Assembly: GCF_029167205.1 (NCBI RefSeq) | Contig: NZ_JARFPL010000002.1 | Coordinates: forward strand, 1 to 64,000 | From: Methanocrinis alkalitolerans | GTDB taxonomy: Archaea; Halobacteriota; Methanosarcinia; Methanotrichales; Methanotrichaceae | DNA length: 64,000 nt | Direction of reading: 5' to 3' | Shown here: piece by piece, positions 8,832-16,581 of the stretch | Layout: every line of letters begins with the position of its first letter | Numbering within the stretch: the first letter of the stretch is position 1 | Notes under the pieces: model-generated | What the model was told of the DNA's origin: nothing | What the model saw: the letters and a program-made list of their open reading frames with translations, nothing else | Databases searched by the model: none | Made by a program: the position numbers and the translations under genes

Positions 8832-8927
8832 CGCCGAGGGGGAGATTCGAACTCCCGCGACCCTTGCGAATCACAAGCTTTCAGTGCAGAATTCCAGGCT
8901 TGCGCCTTACCACTAGACTACCTCGGC
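8832..8927 (-). tRNA. tRNA-Ser(GGA) with a 12-nt intron
   Basis: A class II tRNA. The acceptor stem is GCCGAGG/CCTCGGC with discriminator G at 8832; the D stem is GTCT/AGGC; the T arm is GGGAG-TTCGAAT-CTCCC; the 17-nt long variable arm is typical of serine tRNA. The anticodon stem CAAGC (8898-8902) pairs with GCTTG (8874-8878), but 19 nt lie between them instead of 7. Removing 8880-8891 restores the loop CTGGAAA with anticodon GGA, placing the intron at the canonical 37/38 position. The gene begins 4 nt after the cbf5 stop. The 3' end has no encoded CCA. Confidence 0.9.
8880..8891 (-). other. Candidate tRNA intron (12 nt) in tRNA-Ser
   Basis: The insert TTCTGCACTGAA sits after A37. Its ends (TTC and GAA) can pair, giving a small hairpin, as expected for the processing structure cut by the archaeal splicing endonuclease. 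It is near the lower size limit of known archaeal tRNA introns. Confidence 0.7.
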
Positions 8928-8931
8928 ACGA

Positions 8932-9930
8932 TTACGACTTTTTGGACCATAGCCTCGGATACGTCCCCGGGGCCATGACGACCCTCGAGGTCCTGGCCAC
9001 GATCCCGGAAGATGAGCTCATCATATCCTCGCTGTCCATGGCTGCGACGGCCACGGCAACAGCTTCTCCTTTCAGGGTATAAATAACTACCTTCTCCCCT
9101 TCCTTTATCCCGGACTCGAGGCTGAAGAGCCCCGGCGATGCCAGGGGTGCCCCGTGGCATATGGCGTCTACGGCTCCGTCGCCGACGACGAGGGAGGGCA
9201 TGTGCCTCAAAGCCTCCTCCACCGGCAGGATCGCCCGCCTGAGGAGGGTCTCGTCGCCGGTCTCCCGCCAGATCTCTTTGGCGTCCTTGAGGTCGTGGAG
9301 GGTCACCAGGGTCTCGTCCTCGCGAAAGGGGCCGCTCTTGGTCCTTCGGAGCTCCTCCATGTGGGCGCCCGTCCCCAGGGCGAGGCCGATGTCGTGGCAG
9401 AGCTTTCTGATGTAGGTCCCCGCCTCGCAGCCGACCCGGAATAAGACGCCTGTGCCGTCGATCTCCAGAACTTCCAGGTAGTATATCTCCCTCTTCCTCA
9501 GAGCCCTTTTGACGCTGGACTTGAGGGGAGGGCGCTGGTAGATCTCCCCCTGGAACTCGCCACAGGCCTCCAGGATCCTCTTTCTGGGGAGGGTCGCGTG
9601 AACCCGCATAAGACAGATGTACTCCTTTCCTGCGGAGAGGAGGGTCTCGACGACCCGGGTCGAGTCCCCGAGCATGATGGGCAGGATCCCCGTCACCTTG
9701 GGGTCCAGGGTGCCGCTGTGGCCTGCACTCTCGATCTCCAGGATCCTCTTCACCCAGGCCACCACCTCGTGGCTGGTGGGCCCCGGAGGCTTGTCCAGGT
9801 TTATGCATCCCAGGCTGATGTGCAGGTCGAGGGGGCGCTCGCGAGGGAGAAAACCGTTTATATGGTCGGTCTTCCCCTCCCTTCGTACCAGGGTCTCCCT
9901 GGTACGATCAGATGGAAGGTTTCCCGCCAT
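8932..9930 (-). CDS. cbf5: tRNA/rRNA pseudouridine synthase Cbf5 (dyskerin homologue)
   Basis: This is the catalytic subunit of archaeal H/ACA ribonucleoproteins; it also makes U55 pseudouridine in tRNA (332 aa). The TruB-family motif GHSGTLDP contains the catalytic Asp77. A C-terminal PUA domain (about residues 250-330) binds guide RNA or the CCA end. It is the last protein gene of the ribosomal superoperon, overlapping the end of cytidylate kinase by 23 nt, and is followed after 4 nt by tRNA-Ser. The first 30 residues are a non-conserved extension, as in other archaeal Cbf5 proteins. Confidence 0.97.
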   Translation of the reverse strand: MAGNLPSDRTRETLVRREGKTDHINGFLPRERPLDLHISLGCINLDKPPGPTSHEVVAWVKRILEIESAGHSGTLDPKVTGILPIMLGDSTRVVETLLSAGKEYICLMRVHATLPRKRILEACGEFQGEIYQRPPLKSSVKRALRKREIYYLEVLEIDGTGVLFRVGCEAGTYIRKLCHDIGLALGTGAHMEELRRTKSGPFREDETLVTLHDLKDAKEIWRETGDETLLRRAILPVEEALRHMPSLVVGDGAVDAICHGAPLASPGLFSLESGIKEGEKVVIYTLKGEAVAVAVAAMDSEDMMSSSSGIVARTSRVVMAPGTYPRLWSKKS

Positions 9931-10447
9931 CTTCGATGGACCTCACTGCCGCCAGGGCGATGGCGGAGACCCCCCTCTCGTTCCAGGTCCCAGAGTCTAT
10001 GACGAGGTCGTAGACTGAGAAGTCGCTGACGTCTATGTTGTAGTACTTCTCGTACCTCCTCGCCTCGCACTCTTCCCGGACCCTCGACTCTCGGAGGGCG
10101 TCTTCTACGAGCTTCTTCTCTCGGGACGCGATCCTCTCTGCCCTCACCTTCCGGTCCGCCTTGAGGAGGATCTTGAGGTCCGCATCGAGGACGTGGGCGG
10201 AGATCCTCCCCTCGAAGACGCCTCCCGCCTCGAGAGCCATCGCTTTCTGGGCGTCGTCGATGAGATAGTCGATCTCGGGCCCCTCCTCGGCGATCCGCCC
10301 CAGCTCTCCGACAGATATTCCGCGATCGTCCGCGATCTTTCGAAATAGATCACCAGAGTTGACCCGGCGGAGGCCTAGCTCCTTTGCGAGGATCCGGGAT
10401 AGGGTGCTCGTCCCGGTACCAGGTGGACCGCTGACTGTGATTATCAT
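9908..10447 (-). CDS. cmk: Cytidylate kinase (archaeal type)
   Basis: Phosphorylates CMP (and dCMP) to the diphosphate using ATP (179 aa). The P-loop GPPGTGTST sits at the N-terminus, followed by the NMP-binding region (NSGDLFR) and an Arg-rich lid (REKKLVEDALRESRVREE). The archaeal form is shorter than bacterial Cmk. The ATG at 10447 is taken as start; the GTG one codon upstream overlaps the stop of the preceding gene and is an equal alternative. Linkage of cmk to cbf5 is common in archaea. Confidence 0.95.
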   Translation of the reverse strand: MIITVSGPPGTGTSTLSRILAKELGLRRVNSGDLFRKIADDRGISVGELGRIAEEGPEIDYLIDDAQKAMALEAGGVFEGRISAHVLDADLKILLKADRKVRAERIASREKKLVEDALRESRVREECEARRYEKYYNIDVSDFSVYDLVIDSGTWNERGVSAIALAAVRSIEDGGKPSI

Positions 10448-11058
10448 CACATACCGCCGATGTTCAGGGCTTTTCTTATGATCTGAGATATCGGTATCGA
10501 GCAGATGAAGTACCAGTAGAACCAGTAGAATATGGGGCCCAATACGGTATCGGAGATGGCTTGGACACCCCAGAAGGGGAAGGTCAGATAGATGATGTGC
10601 TCATCGATATAGAGGTAGGCCCACATGAAGAGGGGTATCGATACGATGCCGATGTAGGCCATCGGCTTCAGCTGCATCTTCATCATCTTGGACTGATCGC
10701 CGAGCATCTCCCTCTGCTGGACTTGAAGCTGCTGCTGACGGGCCTTATCTCCGGCGAGCTGTGCCTCCCGGAACTCCCGCTGGAACCCCTTCATCGTCTC
10801 CTGCTGCCTCCGGAGGTAGTCCCAGTCCATGGTGTACTTCTGGATGAGGCTAGCATATAGGCCGGTAACGGCGGCGAGAGCGAAGAGGACGATGTGGAAG
10901 GGGAGGATGGCGGGGAGCCACCCGAGGACCGCGTTCATCACCTCCCCCATCCAGTGCCTGAAATCCGCGCTCACCATGATCCCCACCATCAGGGCCGTCC
11001 CCACCCCTAGGAGGATGAAGTTGATCTGCTTCTCGATCTCGTCCGTCTTCATGCTCAC
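10447..11058 (-). CDS. EMC3/TMCO1-family (DUF106) membrane protein insertase
   Basis: A 203-aa membrane protein of the archaeal DUF106 family, the Oxa1/YidC/Get1/EMC3 superfamily that helps insert membrane proteins beside SecY. There is a hydrophobic segment near residues 15-35, another near 48-70, a long charged coiled coil (about 75-130) and further hydrophobic segments at about 132-150 and 165-195. This matches the family layout with a cytosolic hairpin. It overlaps the secY stop (ATGA) and is translated with it, which supports a shared translocon role. Substrates are unknown. Confidence 0.9.
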   Translation of the reverse strand: MSMKTDEIEKQINFILLGVGTALMVGIMVSADFRHWMGEVMNAVLGWLPAILPFHIVLFALAAVTGLYASLIQKYTMDWDYLRRQQETMKGFQREFREAQLAGDKARQQQLQVQQREMLGDQSKMMKMQLKPMAYIGIVSIPLFMWAYLYIDEHIIYLTFPFWGVQAISDTVLGPIFYWFYWYFICSIPISQIIRKALNIGGM

Positions 11059-12668
11059 TCACCGAAGAACCTGCGCATCATCGGATACATCTCCTGGATC
11101 TGCTCGCTGGCGATCTGCTCGTAGAGCCTGTAAGTGATCGATACCGCCAGGAGAAGGCCGGTCCCGCCGGCGCCGCCGAGGGTGCCCAGGAGGCTGGCCA
11201 CGAGGGTGAGCAGCCCGATGATCACGCCGCCGATGACGGTGACCTTCGGGATGTACCGGCCGAGGATCTTCTCGATGCTGACGGCGCTTCTCCTGTGGCC
11301 GGGAACCTGGAGGCCCGAGGAGTGGATCTTGGCCGCGACGCTCTTGGCGCCCATCCCGGTGGTCTCTATCCAGAATATGGCAAAGATCACGCCGCCGGCG
11401 ATGAGGACGAAGGCGTCGGTGAATATGTGAAGCCAGATCTGCCAGCCTGCGATAGGATCAAGCCCCAAAAGCTCCATGCCGGGGTTGCTGCTGGTGACGA
11501 GGCTCGGTATCCAGTCATGGGGGCTGTTTATCGGCGAGAGGTAGTACATGAGGCCGGATATCGGCATCGGCGACGTGGCGCTCACCATCTCTCCGGTCAC
11601 CATATCGTAACTCGATGTGGACGTGAAGGTCCCAAGGATGCTCGAATAAGCGGTGTAGACGATGTTCACCCCGGAGGCTGTATCGGTGGTGGTGGCGGTG
11701 GTGACCGTCCCGATCCTCCCCACCAGAAGGGTCCCCATCATCTGGATGTTCGCCTGGAGGGCTCTCACCAGGATCATCGGGAGGACGCTGGCGTAGATGA
11801 GCTTCACCGGGAACCTACCCCGAGCGCCTCGTACGGCGCTGTGGGCGAGGGGTATCTCAACCCTGGTGCTCTCCACGAAGACGACGAAGAGTATGATGAC
11901 GATCGTCGTTATGAGGGCCAGGATCCCGCCGTCGATGAAGACCCGCTCAAGGCCGGAGGTGGTGAATACGTCATCGAGCCCCAGGACATTGTTCGTGAAT
12001 ATGAAGATCCATTTCGGGATTACCCCTATCGGCAGACCCTGGTCTCCGATGGTCCAGTTGAACAATCCCGTTATGAGCTGCTGGCTCACGCCAGCGACGA
12101 TGAAGAGGCCCACGCCGGACCCGATCCCCCACTTGCTGACGATCTCGTCCATGAAGAGGATGAGAACTCCGCCTATGCAGATCTGGAAGAATATCAAGAA
12201 GGAGATCATCCCCAGGGACACTCCCAAGGACGCCGCCAAGCCCTGATCGGGGAGGAGGTATCCTCCAAGGACCTGAGGGAGGGCCTCTACGATGATCATG
12301 ACAAAGACCAGTAGCTTCTGAGTCCCCTGAAAGATCGCCTGGTCCCGGGGATCCGTCAGGTTTAGCTTTATGATGCCTGCGCCCACCAGGAGCTGCAGGA
12401 CGATGGAGGCCGTGACTATAGGCCCTATCCCCAGGAGCATCAAAGATCCGAAGGAGCCGGCGAAGAAGGCCCGGTACATCCCGAAGAGATCGATGGATGC
12501 AGGAGATAGGCCAAAGAGGGATACGTTGGAGAGGGCGAAGTAGAGGACCAGAATCCCCACAGTCCAGCTGAGCTTCTTCTTGAAGTGGACGTGACCTTCG
12601 GGCCTCTCCACGGCCGGAAGCCTCCTGACAAAAGGCTCGATGGCGTAGAAGAAGCTTTGCTGATTCAT
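11055..12668 (-). CDS. secY: Preprotein translocase subunit SecY
   Basis: Central channel of the Sec translocon (537 aa), with about ten transmembrane helices in the archaeal Sec61-alpha pattern. The N-terminal amphipathic helix precedes TM1, and the short hydrophobic plug region (SIDLFGMYRAFFAGSFGS) follows it. The cytosolic loop with VEIPLAHSAVRGARG and the C-terminal ending MMRRFFGE are also visible. A polar extracellular insertion (around residues 330-390) makes it slightly longer than many relatives. It overlaps the L15 stop by 4 nt and closes the ribosomal-protein part of the superoperon. Confidence 0.97.
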   Translation of the reverse strand: MNQQSFFYAIEPFVRRLPAVERPEGHVHFKKKLSWTVGILVLYFALSNVSLFGLSPASIDLFGMYRAFFAGSFGSLMLLGIGPIVTASIVLQLLVGAGIIKLNLTDPRDQAIFQGTQKLLVFVMIIVEALPQVLGGYLLPDQGLAASLGVSLGMISFLIFFQICIGGVLILFMDEIVSKWGIGSGVGLFIVAGVSQQLITGLFNWTIGDQGLPIGVIPKWIFIFTNNVLGLDDVFTTSGLERVFIDGGILALITTIVIILFVVFVESTRVEIPLAHSAVRGARGRFPVKLIYASVLPMILVRALQANIQMMGTLLVGRIGTVTTATTTDTASGVNIVYTAYSSILGTFTSTSSYDMVTGEMVSATSPMPISGLMYYLSPINSPHDWIPSLVTSSNPGMELLGLDPIAGWQIWLHIFTDAFVLIAGGVIFAIFWIETTGMGAKSVAAKIHSSGLQVPGHRRSAVSIEKILGRYIPKVTVIGGVIIGLLTLVASLLGTLGGAGGTGLLLAVSITYRLYEQIASEQIQEMYPMMRRFFGE

Positions 12669-13042
12669 GATACCACTACTTCACCGCCAGCCTCTTCGAT
12701 CTTCTCCCTGGCAACGGCGGAGAAGCCCGCTGCACTGACGGTGACGGGCCTGGTCAGCTTCCCCTTCCCCAGGACCTTCTTCTTTCCGAGATCGATCCGG
12801 CCGCCCTCAACAGCCATCGAGTCAAGATCGCCTACGTTGACTATCTCGACTTCCCTGGCGTTATGCTTGAAAAAGCCGTTCTTGCCCATCGCCCGGCCTC
12901 GCATCATCTCTCTTTGGAAGTGATGCTTGCACCCGCCGGCGTTGCCGCGGCCGCCTCTCGATCCCGCGCCTCTGCGGTTCTTGTGGGTGCCGCCTCCACA
13001 GGTCCTGCTACCCCGAAACTTCTTCAGATTGCTTTTAGGCAT
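12665..13042 (-). CDS. rpl15: 50S ribosomal protein L15 (uL15)
   Basis: Large-subunit protein uL15 (125 aa, short archaeal form). The N-terminal Gly/Arg-rich tail (GSRTCGGGTHKNRRGAGSRG) threads into 23S rRNA; the globular C-terminal part ends with the EEAGGEVVV motif. It lies 4 nt after the L30 stop and overlaps secY. Confidence 0.96.
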   Translation of the reverse strand: MPKSNLKKFRGSRTCGGGTHKNRRGAGSRGGRGNAGGCKHHFQREMMRGRAMGKNGFFKHNAREVEIVNVGDLDSMAVEGGRIDLGKKKVLGKGKLTRPVTVSAAGFSAVAREKIEEAGGEVVVS

Positions 13043-13046
13043 GGTC

Positions 13047-13502
13047 CTACCTCATCTTCCGGATAAGATCTGAGATCGACTCGTGGTAACCGAGCTCTCC
13101 GCCCTCTTTTACGGTCTTCTTCGTACCTCTGTGCCCCTTTCTCGGGGGGTGAAGCCTGAATACCGGCTTTATGCCGGCGTCCTGGAGAGTCGCAGACCCT
13201 CGAAAGACCTCCGAGGCGAACTCCTTCATCGTCCCGCAGGCGGTCTTATCCTTTATCACCTGGTCGGTCAAACGTCTGTTGCCGCTGAGCCTGCCGCGCA
13301 TCTCGAGCATCGACGCCAGAGCGTCCTCGTCGATCTCACCCCAAGCTACGTAGTCCTTCACCTTCTGGATCATCCCCCGATAATGGGGGCTCTCCGGCAC
13401 CACGATGCAGTGGTTGATCCTGTGAAGTCGAAGCATCTTGAGGGTATCCTTGATATCGGGCTTGGTATTGACGCTTCCCCGAAGTCGTACTATCGCATAC
13501 AT
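13047..13502 (-). CDS. rpl30: 50S ribosomal protein L30 (uL30)
   Basis: Archaeal/eukaryotic-type uL30 (151 aa), much longer than bacterial L30 because of the C-terminal extension found in eukaryotic L7. The ferredoxin-like core is at residues 1-60 (starting YAIVRLRGSVN). The basic C-terminus carries FRLHPPRKGHRG. It sits 3 nt after S5. Confidence 0.96.
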   Translation of the reverse strand: MYAIVRLRGSVNTKPDIKDTLKMLRLHRINHCIVVPESPHYRGMIQKVKDYVAWGEIDEDALASMLEMRGRLSGNRRLTDQVIKDKTACGTMKEFASEVFRGSATLQDAGIKPVFRLHPPRKGHRGTKKTVKEGGELGYHESISDLIRKMR

Positions 13503-13505
13503 AAT

Positions 13506-14114
13506 CTATACCCTCATGGTGACGGTATTGCGCAACGCATCGTATGTGGCCTTGGCGAAGTTGAGGGTGGTTCTGGTGTTCCCCGAGGACTTCGTCCAGA
13601 CGTCCTGGATCCCCGCCATCTCCATAACCTTTCTCGCCGTTCCGCCCGCCGCGATCCCCAGACCTCTCGGAGCCGGTATCAGGGTTATCTGGACGGATCC
13701 CGCCTTTCCCATCACCTGGAAGGGAACGGTGTGGCCTGCGCCGCAGCCGCACTCCCAGCTGCCACAACCCCGGTTCACCTTTATGATATTCAGCTTGGCC
13801 ACATCTATCCCCTTTCTTATGGCGGGGCCGACCTGGTTGTCTCTCCCCTGGCCGATGCCGACGTAGCCGTCCTTGTTTCCGACGATGACCGTCGCCCTGA
13901 ACTTAACCCGTCGCCCCGAGTCGGTCATCCTCTGGACCATGTTTATGTCCAGCACCTCGTCCTCAAGCCCGGGGAGGAGGGCGTCGACTAAACCCGCCTC
14001 TTTGATAGGGAGCCTTGAAGCGAGCGCTTCGTCGAAGGTCGTGACCTGCCCTTCATAAACGAGCCTGCCCAGCTTGGTCTTGGGGACCCATTCTTCTCTG
14101 TATTCCATCCTCAT
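13506..14114 (-). CDS. rps5: 30S ribosomal protein S5 (uS5)
   Basis: Small-subunit protein uS5 (202 aa), involved in decoding accuracy and mRNA entry. The N-terminal double-stranded RNA-binding domain covers about residues 35-110, with the conserved GNKDGYVGIGQG loop. The ribosomal-fold C-terminal domain contains APRGLGIAAG. The ATG at 14114 is preferred because GGGGTGA lies just upstream and overlaps the L18 stop; a longer in-frame extension to 14147 is unlikely. Confidence 0.96.
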   Translation of the reverse strand: MRMEYREEWVPKTKLGRLVYEGQVTTFDEALASRLPIKEAGLVDALLPGLEDEVLDINMVQRMTDSGRRVKFRATVIVGNKDGYVGIGQGRDNQVGPAIRKGIDVAKLNIIKVNRGCGSWECGCGAGHTVPFQVMGKAGSVQITLIPAPRGLGIAAGGTARKVMEMAGIQDVWTKSSGNTRTTLNFAKATYDALRNTVTMRV

Positions 14115-14118
14115 CCGC

Positions 14119-14628
14119 TCACCCCAGTATCTTCTCGCGGGCTGCATCGAACTGAGCCGTCAACTCAACGCCTCGATAAGCCTCAATATCCTCGCCACGG
14201 ATCCTGCCTTCGTTCGGGAAGATCTCGGGGCTGTGGGGAACCGCGACCCCTGCGTCCACCACGCCCTTCAGGGCGGAGTATATCCTGTTGCCCCTGGTGT
14301 TGGCGTGGATCCCCATGTCCAAGATCGCCTCGTTCTGCCCCATCGCCTTCATCCTCTTGCCGAAGAGGAGGCCGGCCAGGTACGAAGCCGGGACGTTTCC
14401 GGTACTTCCTTCGTAGCCGAACTCTTGTAGCTCCCGAGAGTTGACCGTAAGGAGGGTCCGATCTCCGGCGGGCTCTGCTACGACGAGCTGCAGATTGATG
14501 TTCCTGTTCCCCTTTCTTATCACAAGTCTAGGCTTTCGAGAAATTATGAGCCTATATCTGAAATGATAATTAGTTCTGCCCTCTCTGCGCCTTCTGAAGG
14601 GCACCTTATATCGCGGTCCGGTTGCCAT
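14119..14628 (-). CDS. rpl18: 50S ribosomal protein L18 (uL18)
   Basis: 5S rRNA-binding protein uL18 (169 aa), archaeal L5e-like form. It begins with a basic arm (RYKVPFRRRREGRTNYHFR). The C-terminal part has the conserved GVVDAGVAVPHS motif. It overlaps the L19e stop by one nucleotide. Confidence 0.96.
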   Translation of the reverse strand: MATGPRYKVPFRRRREGRTNYHFRYRLIISRKPRLVIRKGNRNINLQLVVAEPAGDRTLLTVNSRELQEFGYEGSTGNVPASYLAGLLFGKRMKAMGQNEAILDMGIHANTRGNRIYSALKGVVDAGVAVPHSPEIFPNEGRIRGEDIEAYRGVELTAQFDAAREKILG

Positions 14629-15089
14629 CAGTCACTCCTCGTTAGACCTTTTGCCTTGATGTACGCGTTGAGATGGGCCGTGCTCCGGTACTCGCCACCC
14701 TTGGCCTTGCGATAGAGCATCCGATAGGTGTGACGGTCGATCTCGCCCCCCTCTCTCAGCTCTTTCAGCCTCCGGCGAAGGGCCCGGATCTTCGTCATCC
14801 AGATCTCTTTCCTCGGAGACCGGGAACCTTTCGCACCCTTCCTCCTCCCAGGACCTTTCTTGTGGCCGTAGGCCCTCTTGGCGGCTCGAGCCCTGTATCT
14901 CGCGCGGCTGTTGCCCTTCTGCGGCTTCGCCTTGATGTTTCCCGCCTCGATCTGGGACTTGACGTCCTCCCTCGTGATGGAATCGGCGATCTCTCCGGCG
15001 ACGTCAGGATCGGGGTTGATCCAGACCCTGCTCTCACCTACGTCGAGGACGCAAGCCGCAAGCCTCTTCTGGGTCGAAAAGTTGGGCAC
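14628..15089 (-). CDS. rpl19e: 50S ribosomal protein L19e (eL19)
   Basis: Archaeal/eukaryote-specific large-subunit protein eL19 (153 aa), almost entirely helical and strongly basic. The central linker is Lys/Arg/Gly-rich (KKGPGRRKGAKGSRS). It forms an intersubunit bridge in archaeal ribosomes. It lies 1 nt after the L32e stop. Confidence 0.96.
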   Translation of the reverse strand: MPNFSTQKRLAACVLDVGESRVWINPDPDVAGEIADSITREDVKSQIEAGNIKAKPQKGNSRARYRARAAKRAYGHKKGPGRRKGAKGSRSPRKEIWMTKIRALRRRLKELREGGEIDRHTYRMLYRKAKGGEYRSTAHLNAYIKAKGLTRSD

Positions 15090-15090
15090 C

Positions 15091-15486
15091 TCAGTCGCCT
15101 CCGGAGGTGGGGTTTAGAACCTTCAGGTTCATCTCCCGGGCCATCGCCTCGATCTCGTCTCTCTTCTTCATGCCCACGGTGCCGGCTATCCGGACGGCAC
15201 AGCCTTCGGCCCCCAGCAGGTCCCCGGCGTTTTTGACGAGAACCTCTTTCATGCCGCAGGGATGGTAGCCACGGACGGCTTTCGGGCTCCTGTATCCTAC
15301 CCTGACGAGCTTCCCCTTGGCCGAGATCTGCCGTCTGAGCTTGTTGTGCAGGCCCCGGGGCCGCCTCCAGCTCGGCGATAGCTTCTTCTTCTTGTGAGAA
15401 TCGCAACGGTTGAACTCGGGCTTCCTCTTCTTCTGTCTCGCCCGAACTTTCATCAACCTCTCTGTATCGGAAGTCAACTCCGTCAC
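15091..15486 (-). CDS. rpl32e: 50S ribosomal protein L32e (eL32)
   Basis: Archaeal/eukaryote-specific large-subunit protein eL32 (131 aa). The core contains KKLSPSWRRPRGLHNK and GYRSPKAVRGYHPCG, typical of the family. The start overlaps the L6 stop (ATGA). The first 12 residues vary between species and a later Met (residue 12) is possible. Confidence 0.95.
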   Translation of the reverse strand: MTELTSDTERLMKVRARQKKRKPEFNRCDSHKKKKLSPSWRRPRGLHNKLRRQISAKGKLVRVGYRSPKAVRGYHPCGMKEVLVKNAGDLLGAEGCAVRIAGTVGMKKRDEIEAMAREMNLKVLNPTSGGD

Positions 15487-16016
15487 CTCTTGTCCACCAG
15501 GTATATCCCATCTTGGAATACTCTGATGTCGAACCCTCTGACCTTCGTCGCCTGCTCGATGTTGGCCATAGTCTGACCGACACGTTCCTTATCGATTCCG
15601 GTGACGATTACGGTATCGCCCTTTACATCCACCTGGGATCCGCCCATGATCTTGGCGGTCCGGGGCTTCCTCTCGCCCAGGAAGTTGCTGATCAAAAGCT
15701 CCTCCTTGGAGACCTTCAGCTGTATTGGGAAGTGAGAGTAAACGGCCTTCATCCTGTACTCGAAGCCCTCCGTCACCCCCTTGATCATGTTATTGAGGTG
15801 GGCGGCGAGAGTTCCGGCCATGGACCTGTGCCGCTTCCTGGTGATATCGGCGTCCACCACCAGGCCGGACTCGTCATTTCTGATCTCTATACCAGGATAC
15901 CAGAGGCGCCTTGAGACGGTGCCCAATGGACCGGTGACCGTCACCGTGGCGTCGTCGCCGATCTCCACCTCGACCCCCTCTGGGACCTCTATAAGTCGCG
16001 CCAACTCCTTGACCAT
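15483..16016 (-). CDS. rpl6: 50S ribosomal protein L6 (uL6)
   Basis: Large-subunit protein uL6 (177 aa) near the sarcin-ricin loop and factor-binding site, with two similar alpha/beta domains (about residues 1-85 and 90-177). The ATG at 16016 follows GGTGGTGGAG closely and is chosen; GTG codons at 16022 and 16025, right after the S8 stop, are alternatives. Confidence 0.95.
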   Translation of the reverse strand: MVKELARLIEVPEGVEVEIGDDATVTVTGPLGTVSRRLWYPGIEIRNDESGLVVDADITRKRHRSMAGTLAAHLNNMIKGVTEGFEYRMKAVYSHFPIQLKVSKEELLISNFLGERKPRTAKIMGGSQVDVKGDTVIVTGIDKERVGQTMANIEQATKVRGFDIRVFQDGIYLVDKR

Positions 16017-16025
16017 CTCCACCAC

Positions 16026-16418
16026 CTAATAAACATAAGCCAGAAGCTGGCCGCCTATCCCGCGCTCCCTGGCGTCGACGTGAGATATGACCCCCTGGCT
16101 CGTGCTCACGATGAGCGCGCCGAAGTTACGGGAGGGCAAAAACCTCTTCTCCCACTTCTCCAGGTCCGATACCTGGGTGGAGAACCGGGGCTTTATCACG
16201 CCGCACCTGTTGATCTTTCCTTGCAAGTCCACCTTGAACATCCCTGACTTGCCGTCGTCTACGAACTCGAAATCGCCGATGTATCCGAGGTCTGCCATCA
16301 CCTTCAGGGTGTTGCCGACGAGCTTGGAAGCTGGCTGGATGATGCATTCTCCTTTGCCGACGTCCTCGGCGTTCTTTATGATGGACATGGCATCGGCAAG
16401 CGGATCTAACAGTACCAT
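16026..16418 (-). CDS. rps8: 30S ribosomal protein S8 (uS8)
   Basis: Small-subunit protein uS8 (130 aa), which binds the central domain of 16S rRNA early in assembly. The C-terminal signature (ALIVSTSQGVISHVDAR) contains the conserved rRNA-contacting loop. It is separated from S14 by a short gap of about 10 nt. Confidence 0.96.
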   Translation of the reverse strand: MVLLDPLADAMSIIKNAEDVGKGECIIQPASKLVGNTLKVMADLGYIGDFEFVDDGKSGMFKVDLQGKINRCGVIKPRFSTQVSDLEKWEKRFLPSRNFGALIVSTSQGVISHVDARERGIGGQLLAYVY

Positions 16419-16428
16419 TAATCATCAC

Positions 16429-16581
16429 CTACGAGTACTTCTCAAAACCCATATCCGGGGCGATCTCTCTGAAACATTGTCTGCAGAGATAAATTCCATA
16501 TTTCCTGATGAGCCCCGGCTTTCTGCCGCACCGCTTGCAGCTGTTTGCGCCTCGGCCAAAGCTCTTGGTTTCGGTCTTCAT
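16429..16581 (-). CDS. rps14: 30S ribosomal protein S14 (uS14), zinc-binding type
   Basis: A 50-aa zinc-containing uS14, typical of archaea. Two CxxC pairs (Cys15/Cys18 and Cys33/Cys36) form the zinc site, and the protein ends GFEKYS. The ATG at 16579-16581 overlaps the L5 stop in an ATGA junction. It is the expected gene between L5 and S8. Confidence 0.96.
   Translation of the reverse strand: MKTETKSFGRGANSCKRCGRKPGLIRKYGIYLCRQCFREIAPDMGFEKYS

Noticed and set aside
8874..8902. Possibility that tRNA-Ser is a disrupted or pseudo-tRNA cut by integration
   Set aside because: All stems are intact, the insert is only 12 nt at the canonical intron site, and the recombinase lies beyond the 3' end rather than in the anticodon loop.
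11295..12314. 339-codon plus-strand reading frame opposite secY
   Set aside because: It is antisense to a strongly conserved gene, has no domain logic, and its composition (Asp/Glu/Gly/His-rich) is what high-GC reverse frames produce.
13083..13991. 302-codon plus-strand frame opposite L30 and S5
   Set aside because: Shadow of two conserved ribosomal genes on the other strand; no recognisable protein.
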